From: Stercorarius parasiticus
Taxonomy: Eukaryota; Chordata; Aves; Charadriiformes; Stercorariidae
Assembly: GCA_013396915.1 (NCBI GenBank)
Contig: VWZL01004605.1
Span: 307,257-371,256 of the forward strand
Direction of reading: 5' to 3'
DNA length: 64,000 bases
The position numbers were made by a program, and so were the translations under genes. The number at the start of each line of letters is the position of its first letter. Position 1 is the stretch's first letter. Positions 24,434-36,868 of the stretch are shown one piece after another. Under the pieces are notes generated by a model. The model worked only from the letters and a program-made list of their open reading frames with translations, was not told the origin of the DNA and made no database searches.

Positions 24434-26139
24434 ACAGATTTACTAGCTGCAAAGTGCTGCCGACTGCCCCGAGAAAAGAGAGGAAGGGGGAAAATCTCGT
24501 GACAAAAAGATGGTTATCCATTTTAATTTTTCTTTCTAAGCAAAGGTTTCCAGAGGTCCAGCTGCTGATGTGTGGATAGAGCATGTCTTTATTCTTTCTG
24601 GGCATGAAAGCCATTAAACAAATTAGGCTTTATCTTAGCCACAAGATCCTCTGGGCATTACAGAAGCTAAAGTCTTTGTTGAGAACTAATTTCTATTATG
24701 CAGTAACCAGGCTGGTCTTGACAGAGCACTGCTGGTTTTTCATTTCATTTTATCACATCCATTTTGTTGTGTTGACACTAGAGATATGTGTGATCCAAAA
24801 ACCATGGATCCAACTGCTCATAAGCTGCAGGGAAAATCAGATCTGAATGTCAGCATCACATCTAGTTCCAATGGCCTATAAAACTCAAGGACAGGCAGTA
24901 GCAGATTCACAAGTAGTGTGAGACTTTTCCAGTGGACTGTCTGTTCACAGTAGAGACTGAAGCTCCTGGATTCATAGAGGGAAGAGAAATAGATTGTAAG
25001 CAGTGCAGGACTGCCTCCATCTCTACCAAATGACCCTTGAAAGCAAGCCATGTTGCAGAGGAAAGACATAAAACCATTGGTCAACACCCAGTGATTCCTC
25101 TGTTTTGGGAGACAATTCCTTTCTGGCTCTAACTCAGTCTCAATACTGAGTTGCTGTGACAGGCTAATCAGACTCTCAAGAAGTATTTGAATGCAAATAC
25201 AACATGAATACCACTATGCAGCAAGGAGTGAAAGAACAAGGTTCCTTTCCAGTCCCTCCTGGGTGGTTAGTACACCCCTGAAACATGACATTTCTCTGGA
25301 GAAACAAATGTGACCAAGGGAAATAATGATCATCTCATTTCAGCTCTTCTTACAAACCTAAGCATCTTCTCATAAACTTGAATTTCTTACTCCAGGATAC
25401 CCCTATCCCAGTTTCTGTCTCTGTGGCCTTTACACACTGAAGGAGGTAGTACAATGGGTGGTAGTAGCTACAGATGAAGCAAGCAGAGACTGAAGTTGCT
25501 ACAGCAGTGGGAAAGTTTCTTTCAGGTTGGAAAGCAAGGTTGGTCACCAAAGCTTTACACACTCAGTAAGAAGTGCCATAAAATTCTTTAGGTAGTCAAT
25601 GGTCTAGATGCGTCTTTTCCCTTACGTTTAGGCTTCTGAAGGATAAATTTGGAAGAGTGTGCATGCATGTGTCTCTCAGTGTCATGCAGAACTATGCTGT
25701 GCTGAGAGAGCAAAATCAATAGCTAAATCTGGACAAAATAAATTGGGTAGCTAGCACATAGGTGAAAGACTCTTGGCAGAAAGATAGCCTCACAGATCAG
25801 AATATAAATAACTTGAGAGTTCACCTCTTGCATCTACATCAACAATGATTGTAACAAAAAAAACCCCACAGAATAAAGTGAACACACAAAAAGAAATATT
25901 TGGTCGTTAAGCCTTTCCAAACTCAGTATGCAGAAGGCCAGTGCATGAGGGACATACATCGCTTCACCACATCACTTTGCTACACAAGACTTTCATGCCC
26001 ATGTAGGTCAGTGTTGTAGTTTGGTGCACTGCATCCATCTCCAGCACTCATACAGTCGTTACTGAATATCACCTCACACCTTTCAGTGTCTTTGCCTGAA
26101 GCTGATGGGCAACACCACCATGAAAGGGTGTCATCCTTC
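24434..26139. other. Unique noncoding sequence
   Basis: No gene, RNA or transposon recognised; only short unrelated frames. Confidence 0.55.
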
Positions 26140-26250
26140 TTCATAGGATAGATAAAGGCACAGAGAACCGAGTGACCTCCCCATATTCACATAAGTTTCA
26201 CCAGAGTGCATACTGGGCCATGTCTTCTTTCAGCTCAGTATCCTAACTGT
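26140..26250 (+). mobile_element. MIR-like SINE relic
   Basis: The run gataaaggcacagagaaccg, then agtgacctccccatattcac, then gtgcatactgggccatgtct, tracks the MIR core and 3' region in order with many substitutions. The MIR reference is gaaactgaggcacagagagg, then agtgacttgcccaaggtcac, then the gggaa...caggtctcctgac region. It is old and short; alignment to a repeat library would decide. Confidence 0.45.
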
Positions 26251-26405
26251 TGATTGTACCTTCATTCATCCTTTCTGGCTCTTCTGCTCATAATGCACAC
26301 GTACTATTGCTACAGAGATCAGAGACCTGAAGGCCAAATCCTGCAGCCCGTCTGCAGCCGACAGAGGGGGTGACTCCACGTTGACTTGCTGCCACACTGG
26401 ATGAG

Positions 26406-26792
26406 ATGAAGGCTGAGGCAGGTATGAGAGACCTGGCTGAGGTCGGGGAGGAGCAGCAAAGAGAAGAGGGGCTTGAACATTCCTGTGAGGGATCAGCTGC
26501 CATAGACCTCGAAGGATCGCCTGTGCCTGGCCGGGTTAGGAAAACATCATCACCCCAAAGAGAGCTTGGCCTGGCAGCTCAGAAGCTTCCAGAGCAGAGA
26601 AACCAGCCTGATACCTGGAAGCTTCCAGAAGGAACCAGTCAGGTGGTCCAAACCCTGGGGTGGAGATTTGGGGCTGCTGCAGGGTCTGTCCCACTGCACA
26701 CCCTGAGGAGCTGCTGTGGGATGTGGCCTCCTCGACGACCACAACTCCCCAGGGAACCCACAGCACAACCAGCCGAGCACCCGGCATGGTGA
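26406..26792 (+). other. GC-richer open frame ending at a donor-like GTGAGT
   Basis: A 128-codon frame lies in the most GC-rich patch of the window. At its end, GGCATG|GTGAGTGTG (cut after 26788) is a good splice-donor match, so a noncoding or coding exon is conceivable. The protein shows no domain, and frames of similar length are open on the other strand. CpG content is modest (about 11 CpG in 500 bp), so it is not a CpG island. A perfect heat-shock-type element, GAAgcTTCcaGAA, sits at 26618-26630. Confidence 0.2.
26618..26630. promoter_or_regulatory. Heat-shock-element-like motif
   Basis: GAA-GC-TTC-CA-GAA is an exact three-unit HSF site. A near copy (GAAgcTTCcaGAG) lies at 26582-26594. 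About one such match per two windows of this size is expected by chance, so evidence for function is weak. Confidence 0.25.
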
Positions 26793-29700
26793 GTGTGTAT
26801 CTGGCTCTGTGACTGAGCCTCAGTCCTGCACATTTCTCCTCTTTAATTTGATCATCTGCTCCCAATGAGAAGTAAATTGACTGTGGCTTGTATATGACTA
26901 GCTGCTCCTCGACGTGATGAGTTTGACAGAGGTTTCATCCTACATCTGCTGTAGCATTCAGCACACAGACATCTCCCTTGACCAGATGTCTTGAGATTTC
27001 CTTGCCCTGCCAGGATGAGGAAAGAACAGAGTCTTTCCAGAGAAAGGCTCCTGTCATTTTACATCATTTGTGGTCAAAAATCAGGGATCAGCCACACTGT
27101 TGAAAAACCTCCTGACTCCAGCCTCTGGTATGTTCATGATTCTTTTCCAGATCCCAGACTTTTACGATGTCAGGATTTCTGTATGCGAAAGGCATCTGAG
27201 GCTGGCTGAGTATATCTGGGTTTTTTTCACCCTGTTTTCAGTAGTGGTCAAAAAAGAAATTCAGTGCAGTAAAAAAACCTGCAATAGTTTCCCCTTGTCT
27301 TTTAGCTAATGAGTTACAAACCGGTGGTTGGAAAGTTATCAAAACACCTTGAGGGTACTAGAGCAGTCCCACTGAGTTCTCCAACCTTTGCTCAGAGACA
27401 CTGGTCGCAGGAGCTGTGGGTGCCCCATGCAGGGTGTGATGCCTGAGAAGCAAGGTGGGAAGTGCCAACATCCGAACACAACGCACTGATCCTTATTTAG
27501 GAAAGAAGACGTTAGAGTTAATGCCTAAAGCAGAACTGTACACAGACTTCTGGTTTAGTCACCTCTGTGATCAGAAGTATGTGTGTTGCGTATGTGCTTC
27601 AGAGGAGTGGAATTGATCTGAAACTCTGGCACCTCAAATATACTGCTGGGCCATCCCAGGAAATCCTAATAAATCCTTCTGGCTTAATTGCTAAGCTCTC
27701 CAGGGCACGGAGACATGGGCAAAAGCAGCATGCTAAATGGCTTTCAGGGTGTCAGGAAGTCTAAGAAGCTGAAACCAAGTATTCATTACAGCTGAAACAT
27801 TTTTGTTAGAGGCTTGCCTGTGTTATGCTTTATAAGAAAGACTTTATCGGATGCAGAAATTGTTTCATTATTTACAGGATTGGAGAGTCACCACACTGGA
27901 GTCAGTAGGAAATCACAAGGGAAATTATCCACTAGTACGGGGAGTGTTTTCGTATGTGGGATTGAATCTTTTACACAGTCTGGGAACACTGTTTTATTTC
28001 AAATGATAATACCGTCTCTTATGTGGTACTCAGTTTGAAACAATTTTGATGATCCTGTCATTTCCAAATGCTAAGAACTGACTCAGCAACCCCATGAGCT
28101 GTCTCATGTTAGGATCTCAGATTAGCACTCCTCCTCTCTAACGCAGCTTATAGTTTGCTGCCAAGACCATGTCCTGGACACCGTCCCCACTGCCGTCAAA
28201 GTTTTAATCCAGAAGTAGGTCAAATCCAGATGGTGCGTCAGTAAACGTTAATGTGTTTTAATTATCAGGCTATTTTTAGAAGGTTCAGCATGTTACAGTG
28301 CCAGGAAGTGAAGTGGAGCAGAAAGTAAAATCCGAGTGAGATGCTTCACTCTTCTTGAGATAGGGGGATGGGTTATGCATCATTAACACTATTAATGAAA
28401 GCCAAATAATATCAGTTCTAGGTTTAAAAGCTGAGTGTCAACAGAGAATCTACCTCAGAAACCAGCACTTCTTGTTTACTTATGTCATGTTTCCTGAATC
28501 CCAACATCATTGTCAAGTAAGAGAAGTTTTCAGTCAGTCTTTTAGTAATATTGGTTCTACATCCTCCTTCCTCCCATTAGTAGGACAATGAAAATACTGA
28601 TTATTTTGACCTTCAGGAAGTTCTCAGGAATGTTTTTTTTGTGACTGAGCTTGTATGAGTAGAGCAACTTGAATTTTCCAGGGCAATTACTCATTCCTGG
28701 TAAGAAGTAAAGCGATTTAAATGAGCATCAGCTCCCTCAACCCCTACCTCAGAGTTTTCTTGTGTATTACAAGGTCTAAACAGGATCATCTAGAGGCTGA
28801 GATTAGGCAGCAATTACTTTTGTGGCTGATGCTGAGATATTTAATACAACAAAATGCAGATGTCTTTGAAAGTCTGAAGCTATAGATCTAGATTTACTGG
28901 TTATCAACCGCAACTACTAATTATGGTTCATTTCTATCTAATGGATGTGTTCTAGGCTCTCATACGTATTTCTTGCATGTGATCTTGAGCAAATCATCTG
29001 CATTTTCTATCTACCATGTGTAGCATAAGAAAAGCAATACCTTATACCTCTCTTTTAATGTTTTTATGCGCAGTGTCTGGCTATAGAATTTTATTCCTGT
29101 TTGACACTCCTCAGTGCAATTATAAAAAGTAAAAATACTTATTTTCTGAAAAGGAAAAAAAAAATAGGACTCCTTGCTTGTTTCTCAGCATGCTACCTGT
29201 GAATCCAGGCAAGGCACAGTCATTGCTGATTTTTTCCCATGTAAATAGCAACCTCTATTCAAATGAATTGCAGTTATCAAGTAAGAAGTGTAATGGGGGC
29301 CAACATAAACCAAATACAATGCAAACACGAGAACAGACTGCAATGAATAATCCAGTCATCCCAGGTTTCCTGCCCTCTGCCTCCATCCAGCCCCTGGGAT
29401 AATTGTGGAGTTTTGCTTAGGCTGGAAAAATGCTCGTCTTGCAGTTGCAAGCATATCGTGTTGGATTTCAGTTTTATTTTTAGTCAAGTGGATTTGCTGT
29501 CTCTTGTCAGCTTATTGTGTTGTGTTAGCAGGGACATTTGAACAGAACAGAGTTTTGTTGGAGCTCCAGTGGGGTCTTGCATATAAGACCAAAGTTCTCT
29601 TGCTTACTTCATGTTCTCATTCATTCGTTCAGTGTCTCAGAGCCTGCCAACTCTGTGGGCATGCAGCCAGTTTTGCATTTACTACTGGGTTTTGTGCTGG

Positions 29701-32700
29701 CTGCTAGTCACAAAGGATGGTGATAAACGGATTCAGCAGCACCTATTAGGATTAACTGAACGCTTAAATTCATTTTGAACCCTCTTACTGCCAAGATTAA
29801 TTATACTAAAATTAATTATGCCATGTTAGCCATTGAAGAACGGGCCAAGGTGAGGAAAATACCCACTTTAATGTTTATTGCAGTCTGGAGCTGAAACAAA
29901 TGGTGGCATCTGTAGAACACAGAACTCATCATGCTTACTAGGCTCACAAGCATAAATGCAAGCTCTTTGCACTGCGTGCTTTCAGTTGTCTTTAGATTTT
30001 GGTCTCAGAGACCTTGTCCTGCATGACGACTTCAGTGATTTAGGTCAATCAGAACAGCACCTGTATGGTGATCTGCAAAGCACCTTGGAGAGTAGGAGAA
30101 TCCTCATATTTGTAGCAAGTTGGAATCCCACGTATTGTATTTCATGGCATGGCATTTGGAAGAATACGTTAATAGAAAATTCAGTGACTTGGTAGCTTTG
30201 CAAACCAAAAGGTTCCTGTTCAGCTAACCTATTGATTGTAATAATTCAGTTCAGCCTTATGTTGAAGAACAGCTGCTGAAAAACAGTGTAATACCATATG
30301 GAAACCCGAAACTCTCTACTATCAAAGCAGCAGATTGTCAGATAGCAGATGTAGTAGAACCCACCATGGTGGCACAGACATGATGAATAACCTCAGTTAA
30401 GTTCTGCTAGGTCCATACAATGTCATACCTTGCCCTTAAGAACAACACTATTGGATTATAGCTCCCTTTCGAAATTATGCATCAAAGTGAGTAACACTGG
30501 CAGAATCTGGTCTAGGCTAGACAAAAGGCTGCACGTTTAACCCTGATGAAATGATAAAGCCATGAGAGTCACAATGCCCCAGTAAATGATTTGACTCTTT
30601 CCTTTTGTGCCCTCTTCTGTATTCTGACAGGGTGTGAGGTCCATCTACAACATATAAGCAAACAAATTTCCTTGATCAGAATGCTTAAAACTGAAGAGAA
30701 GAGCTTCCATTTAAAAGGTGGAGGAAAGAGAGGAATAAAAGTAGAACAAAAGCCGGTTTTTAGAAACATTCCTTAAAAATGAATGGAATGTCACTCTTGC
30801 CTGCTGCTCCTCAGTATAATCCAGACAAGGAAATTATTTATTTTGACTACTTCAGGGAAGGGCCTGATTACTTTATCCTTTCCAAAGGCTCATCTATAGT
30901 GCATACAATAATAAAAAATCCACTCCTAAGACTCCACTGTAAAATCCAGTAGTTTGCGTTTCTGTGCTATCTCACTTCACTCATTTCAGATAAAAGGTTC
31001 CCCTCTTCATTCCTGTTCAAGTTACAAACAATTCTTGTGTGTTTTCTTGCTGGTGTCTGCTTGCCTTTAGCTTGCAGAGAAAAATCTTTCTTGCCTCGCT
31101 CCTGCAGAAAGACATGGTGATCTGCAGACAATTACACTTGTTCCCCATTTGAAAATTAAATTATACTGCTTTGCCTATAGTTGTGCATTGCTCAGAAAGT
31201 TGCTACAGAGCATGCCTTGGCTGAGGAATTAATTAATTGGTTTTTTGTTTTTTTGGAGTTTTTTTGTTATAAAGGTAGCTTTTAAATTACCCATAAAATC
31301 AAAGCTAGGTTTGGGGTTTTTTTAATTTCTTTCCAGTAATTATGTGTTTTACTAAGAGACAAAACATTCCAGTTGAGCAAAAGTCTGAGAAACCAGATTC
31401 AGGAAATGTAGTTGAAACATGTACCAGAAACAAAGTTAGAACTGGATTAACCATTGTTTCCCTCTGTATTTAACAAGGAGTTACACATACCTTCAGAGTC
31501 ATTCAGTCCAATTATGATTTGAATCTATATAGGGAGTGCAGGACGGACTAATTCTCAGTTTATGGTACCTGCATTAGGATGTTAAAGTTCAACAAGACGG
31601 AAACCAAGCAGGAAGTGCAAACAAAATGCAGTCTCTCATCCAGTGCATGGCCTTATATCCAAAATAGCCCATCTATCTCCTGTATTTTGGATTGACTGCT
31701 GCATGATGTGGCTCTGCCATGTTCTTGCTTCTCCAACCTAGCTGCAAACATCTAAGTTTGACATTTTGCCTTCCTCTAGTTCATCCTTTGGGACTATGCT
31801 GGACATCATCTGGTAGCCGCATGACAATGAAGTTTATTGATTTGTCTTGATTTAGCCCTACTGGTATTGTACCTGATCTGTACCTTTCTGCTTCTTTTGG
31901 AGCCTGATGGTAAAATATTGGTTTAATTTCTTGCTTTCACAATTTTATTCTTATTCTTTTTCTTCCTTTTTTTTTTTCTGAAAACCAACATGTTTAGAGA
32001 TTCTCTTAGGAGCGTTTGTATTGCAAAACACAGCTCTCAGATCTGGAGCAACAACCAGCTAAATAAGAGTTGTAATTCAGGATGAGATTCAACTGCCAAC
32101 CATAACCTCTTGTCCCTTCCCTCCGCATCCTAGCTGTGATGCAAAGGAAATGTGGGGAAGCGGATCACAAGGAAACTGCAACACTTTCCGTAATTTGCTC
32201 TTGTTTGGACTGTTAGATATTGACTCCTCCTAGGTCTTCATCAGAATGTCTGTAATTTAGTCCAGAAAAAGAATCTTTTGAAAAATAAGGAGAACTGGGA
32301 TCTTCTCATCCATAGCAGACTCAGATCTATACAAGATTCTTCAGCATGGCATCCATAGTCTCTTAAGACAGGAACTCCTGCACACACAACACTCCTGATG
32401 TCCTCCTGAAACACTAAAGTGTTCTGTATCTTGTACAACAGAAATAAAACCAATATTTTCAGCCTCTTCTATAGCATGTGCGTAGTTCAAAGCATTTCCC
32501 CATTGTTCCCTAGTGTTCCCCATTATTAGTTGACCGTTTCTTTCAGTTATCACATATGAATATCATGTAGCACGCTCGAGTTTCATTCTTAGAATCCCAT
32601 AGTCTTGAATAAAGCTATAAGGTCACCAGAAAGGGCTGGTGTGTCTGCTTTTGAGTTAAATCTTTCTGACAGTAGTGACAAAGGGAGACTGAAAATGGTG

Positions 32701-32774
32701 GTACTACTCAGTTTGGAGAGAAGCAGCCTGATGGAAGATTTAATTGATGCTTATGAAATTCTGAAGGTGATAAA
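26793..32774. other. Long unique noncoding stretch
   Basis: No gene, RNA or transposon could be supported. Frames reach 100 codons (29405-29707) without known similarity. T-rich tracts of the type common in bird DNA lie near 31,236-31,325 and 31,966-31,979. A threefold 10-bp repeat is at 32496-32525. Confidence 0.5.
32496..32525 (+). repeat. 3 x 10-bp imperfect tandem repeat
   Basis: TTCCCCATTG, TTCCCTAGTG and TTCCCCATTA are three head-to-tail decamers. Confidence 0.7.
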
Positions 32775-33045
32775 TAGAATCACAGAATCATCAAATCATC
32801 TAGGTTGGAAGGGACCTCCCAGATCATCTAGCCCAACGATTAACCTAACACTGACAAAAACCATCACTAAACCATATGTCTAAGCACTACGTCTACCCAT
32901 CTTTTAAACACCTTTAGGGGTGGTGACTCAACCACTTCCCTGGGCAGCCTGTTCCAAAGCTTAATAACCTTCTCAGTGTAACAATTTTTCCTAATATCCA
33001 GTCTAAACCTCCCCTGGTGCAACTTGAGGCCATTTCCTCTTGGAA
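32775..33045 (-). mobile_element. CR1 3' end, about 270 bp
   Basis: The plus strand starts tagaatcacagaatcatc and continues aggttggaagggacctccc, then ggtggtgactcaaccacttc and cctgggcagcctgttcc. This is the reverse complement of the CR1 ORF2 C-terminus and 3' UTR. It is 5'-truncated near 33,045 in the segment encoding the conserved C-terminal region, and its short frame is broken. Confidence 0.9.
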
Positions 33046-33150
33046 TAGGATGAATAAAAGCTGTTGTCCGCTAAATCCTAAAGTATTAAAACTCAAGGGC
33101 ATTCATTGGTACTAGTTGTAAATTGCTTGAAAACTATATATAACAGAACA

Positions 33151-33195
33151 GAATGGAATGGATTGGAATGGAATGGAATGGAATGGAACGGAATG
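33151..33195 (-). repeat. Pentamer tail (GAATG)n of a CR1 copy
   Basis: There are nine head-to-tail pentamers on the plus strand: seven GAATG, one GATTG and one GAACG. They sit exactly at the 3' terminus of the adjoining minus-strand CR1 and so replace the more usual octamer tail. Confidence 0.85.
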
Positions 33196-33410
33196 GATTA
33201 TTTCAGTTGGAAGGTACCTACAATGATCACCTAGTCCAACTGCCTGACTATTCAGAGCTGACCAAAAGTTAAAGCATGTTATTAAGGGCATTGTCCAAAT
33301 GCCTCTTAAACATTGACAGGCTTGGGGCATTGACCACCTCTCTCAGAAGCCTATTCCAGTGTTTGACTATCCTCTTGGTAAATATATTTAAAGAATGGGC
33401 AGCAGTCTTC
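33196..33410 (-). mobile_element. CR1 3' end with pentamer tail, about 215 bp
   Basis: On the minus strand the frame reads FTKRIVKHWNRLLREVVNAPSLSMFKRHLD (about 33,390-33,300). This is the conserved CR1 ORF2 C-terminus, followed by the 3' UTR (ggacaatgcccttaataaca, then ttggactaggtgatcattg). It is 5'-truncated. It lies only about 105 bp from a second CR1 3' end in the same orientation, but the differing tails show two insertions of different subfamilies. Confidence 0.9.
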
Positions 33411-33652
33411 TGGAATTGGTGGCTATGTGAAGTTTTGGAGGAAGCACATTCTAAAAGAGAGTTAACAAATTCATGAACAACATCTAAAACAGGTACTAAA
33501 AGCAATCAACAAGGATATACTCTTTAATTCTTAATCCTTTGACTGTGGATGCTGAGATTGCGGTAGCAGGTAGTGGCTGGACTCATGTACTCACTCTAAA
33601 TAACCTTTACACTGCCATTACTAATTTATCACATACAGTTTTATAGGAAGCT
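33411..33652. other. Unique noncoding spacer
   Basis: No recognisable feature. It lies directly downstream (minus-strand sense) of the histone pseudogene and contains neither a histone stem-loop nor a poly(A) tract. Confidence 0.5.
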
Positions 33653-33941
33653 TCACTTAGAGGTGATGTATTTAGTAACCATCTTTGGGCCCTCATGTGC
33701 TTTGTCGGTTGTCCAGATAACAGCAGGTTAACAGTGGTCTGGTGCAGCACCTCATTGCCAAGATCTTCCAGAGTCACTCATGAATCACTTCATAATTCTC
33801 AGAGCCTTGGAAGGATTTCTTGTACTCAGGTGAACCTACATAAGCCACGTAGACATGAATAGCATAAGACTCCTTCCTATTCTCCTTTAGCTTCTTCTCA
33901 CTCATGATCAGTAACCAGCTTTTTCATGGCTTTCTTGCAAG
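33653..33941 (-). pseudogene. H2B: Histone H2B pseudogene
   Basis: Functional H2B is a 125-126-residue core histone that pairs with H2A in the nucleosome. Read on the minus strand, one stretch gives KKLKENRKESYAIHVY (about 33,896-33,849), matching the H2B segment KKRKxSRKESYxIYVY just before helix 1. Downstream, after indels, nucleotides matching ...TAVRLLLPGELAKH appear near 33,760-33,700. The end reads VTKYITSK followed by TGA (33,679-33,653), matching the H2B terminus VTKYTSSK. Between them the frame breaks several times and in-frame stops occur (for example near 33,775). About 290 bp remain of the usual ~378. The N-terminal tail is barely readable. No introns, stem-loop or poly(A) are visible. 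It is a dead copy, probably retroposed; duplication from a histone cluster cannot be excluded. Confidence 0.8.
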
Positions 33942-36249
33942 TATGCACAGCCATCTCCACTTGTGCAGAACGTGGAAGCAGAACTGGTCTGGATGGATCA
34001 TTGATCCTTAGAACATGGTCTAACCCATGAGCACATTTTTAAGTTCTTGTGACATTCAGCTTCTTTCATCCACCTGCAACCTGTCTGAAGTTCATTTGTA
34101 GATTTCAGTTAGAGAGTGAATACGTCCTGGCAAGGTGGTTTGGACATGAAATTGTACAGTACTTAGGTTGCTTAATTCCAGATCAGAAGGTCAAAATGGC
34201 AACTTCTGAAAAAGAGATAGGGAATTAGTCACTTGCTACCTCCAAAAAATCCTGGAAATATGACCACCCAACACTGCCAGGCATAAAGGATAGTACTGGA
34301 GTATACGGCCCACAAAAAGACATTAAAGATGAATAGGATAGAGATTCCTGGGGACTATTTTTTGTGGCAAGGACTGCAATTCTTGGAGGTCTCATTTCTG
34401 CAAAACCCCAACTTTCCAGCAGCAGGAGTCAACCCAAAAATCCTCTACGAGCTGGCACAGATCAGAACAAAGAAACACTCTATAATAATCAGCAGGGTAT
34501 AACGGAACCTTTTGGCTGAAAGCAAAGCGATTAACAACGTAACAAGCAATTATGCCTGATGTTCAGTTAACAACAAAATAAACATGATGAAATATGACCG
34601 CAACATTTTGAGTCAAAACCTCATAAAGAGTTACCATTTGCTCTTACATCTTCCTCTATGCAAATAGTGCATCGTTAGCAAGGTATTATCCATGTGTTTC
34701 CCACCACTGTTTAATTGCATGGGAGGCAGTTAAGCAGATCAAAGAGCTCTATTAACAACAGATAACCACAGAGCAAATATGATTAAAAGTAATTACAGAA
34801 GGAAGTAATCTGCTAATTCTTAATGGTTCTGAGGACTCAGAGAGGAGTTCTCAAAGTGATTCTCATCATTTGAAATCAGAGTGTTATTGCAATGAGCTGA
34901 TATGGTATTTTGGGTGTCAAAGTGTAAGCTGTTTTCCTGTACATGTTTTCTCTTACACCTTCTCCCAAACTTCATACTCACTTGTGACATGACTCAGAAG
35001 TGGGAAAAGCCTTATCACAACAGTTACCGACCTCTTTTTTTGGTCTTTTGACACCTGACAAAATCTCCCAAACCCCTAACCTTTCTAACTGGGACATCCC
35101 TTCACCTCCCAGACAGCCTCTGGAAACAAACTTCTGCCATTTTCCTCACCCTTCCTTTCTTCACACACCCTTTATATCTTATCAACTAGACCTGGAGATG
35201 ATCTTTCACTCCTTCCACTCTTCCCCTTCGCACTCCACCCTAAACCCTCCTTCCTTTCTTACCTCTCCTTTTCACTTCAGACATCCTACTGACACTGCCC
35301 CTAATAAGCCTTTCCTTTCTTCTCCTCTTCAGTAGACAACTGAGCAGCTAATTTAGAATTAAAAGGAGATGGGTATTTGTTTATCTATAATGTGAGGGGG
35401 GTTTGGAAATGTTCCTGAGAACAGAGCTTCTACATGTACATCTTCTCTGTCTCTCAGACTTTGCTCCTCTTTTGCTGTTCTCTATCTTCAATGGCATCAA
35501 AATGTGCATGGCCCCAGTGACTTCAAATAATTAGATACAAGCGCTTTTACAATGTTTTACATCGCACAGCTTCTAGTAGTGGCTGAAGCTTTGCTGTATC
35601 ACATTGCTGCTGACTCTAAGGATCACAACTGGAACCAACAGGAAAGCTCACTGAACCTCACATGGTCTGAAACCAACACATTTTTCCCATCTGTAATTGG
35701 CATACTTATTCAAAACTCATGTCTTGCCTTCAGAGATGCACTGCATGCACAGATCTTTTTTCTAAATTTATCTAATCTTTGCTATCCAACCTGCTTTTTC
35801 TTCTCTGTTCCTCAGATGCTGCTCAAGAATTCATTTCCAACTATTCTTGAATCACCAAAGCATTTTTGCTCCAGGCCTGAGATCTTGTCTCTGCTAAAGC
35901 CAACAGACCAGTGCTATCCCAGTACTAGTACTGCCTTTATCAAGTCTAGTGCAAGAAGGATAAAATTAACATCGGCCAGATTCCTAAATTTGTATTAGCA
36001 CTCAGTAAATTATATATTTTATTCAAAACTGTTTACATGCCCAGCAAGTCCAGACCCACATATGTAACTGATGCCTCTGAAAGAAAACATGGCTAATTAT
36101 GATGCCTACCAAGAAACCAATGTTTAGGAATCTGCTTTGTTGAAACAACAGTATGAAATCAGAACAATCCATGTAATGCTTAAGCACGTCCATCTAAGTA
36201 GGAGGACAAATACCTAGGGAAGGAGTAGCTGGTCCAGCATGAACTAGTC
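33942..36249. other. Unique noncoding sequence, part pyrimidine-rich
   Basis: 35,020-35,335 is strongly C/T-rich and ends tctcctcttcag, which resembles a splice acceptor, but no exon follows. A 148-codon frame (35552-35998) is the longest non-repeat frame in the window and resembles no protein. I treat it as chance. Confidence 0.5.
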
Positions 36250-36868
36250 CAATAGGAAGACTAGGGAAGATGTGGGCCCTCTCTGGAAGAAAACAGGAGA
36301 CCTGGTCGCTCAGGGTATGGAAAAGGCTGACATACTGAATGACATTTTCGCCTCAGTCTTCACCAGTAAGAAGGGCTCTAACCACACTGCCCAAGTCACA
36401 GAAGGCAAAAACAGGGGCTGTGATAATGAAGACTGCCCTGTAGGGCAGTCCCTTCTCCTGTAGGAGAAGATCAGGTTTGAGACCATCAAACTGGTGAAAT
36501 CCTTCCATGGGTTCTGAGGGAACTGAGGGATGAAGTTGCTAAGCCGCTTTGCATTATATTTGAAAAGTCATGTCAGACCGGTGAAGTTCCCATTGACTGG
36601 AAAAGGGGAAACATAACCCCCATTTTCAAAAAGGGAAAAAAGGATGACCCACGGAACTACAGGCCGATCAGCCTCACCTCTGTGCCCTGCAAGATCATGG
36701 AACAGATCCTTCTGGAATCTCTGCTAAGGCAGATGGAAAATAAGGAGGTGATTGGTGGCAGGCAACATGGCTTCACCAAAGGCAAGTCATGCCTGACAAA
36801 TTTGGCGGCCTTCTATGATGGGGTTACAGCACTGGTAGATAACAGGAGAGCAACAAACGTCATTTACC
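36250..36868 (+). mobile_element. CR1 fragment, RT N-terminal part
   Basis: On the plus strand the pre-RT linker [21 protein letters not shown] is followed by [22 protein letters not shown]-like text near 36,590, [18 protein letters not shown] and [20 protein letters not shown]. Frames shift between 36,463 and 36,560. The match ends abruptly near 36,868 ([12 protein letters not shown]) before the catalytic box. So the copy lacks both its 5' half and its 3' end, pointing to a later deletion rather than simple 5' truncation. Confidence 0.93.

Noticed and set aside
35552..35998. Longest non-repeat frame, 148 codons
   Set aside because: Composition and residues resemble nothing known. The preceding pyrimidine tract and AG look like an acceptor, but no matching exon or donor was found.
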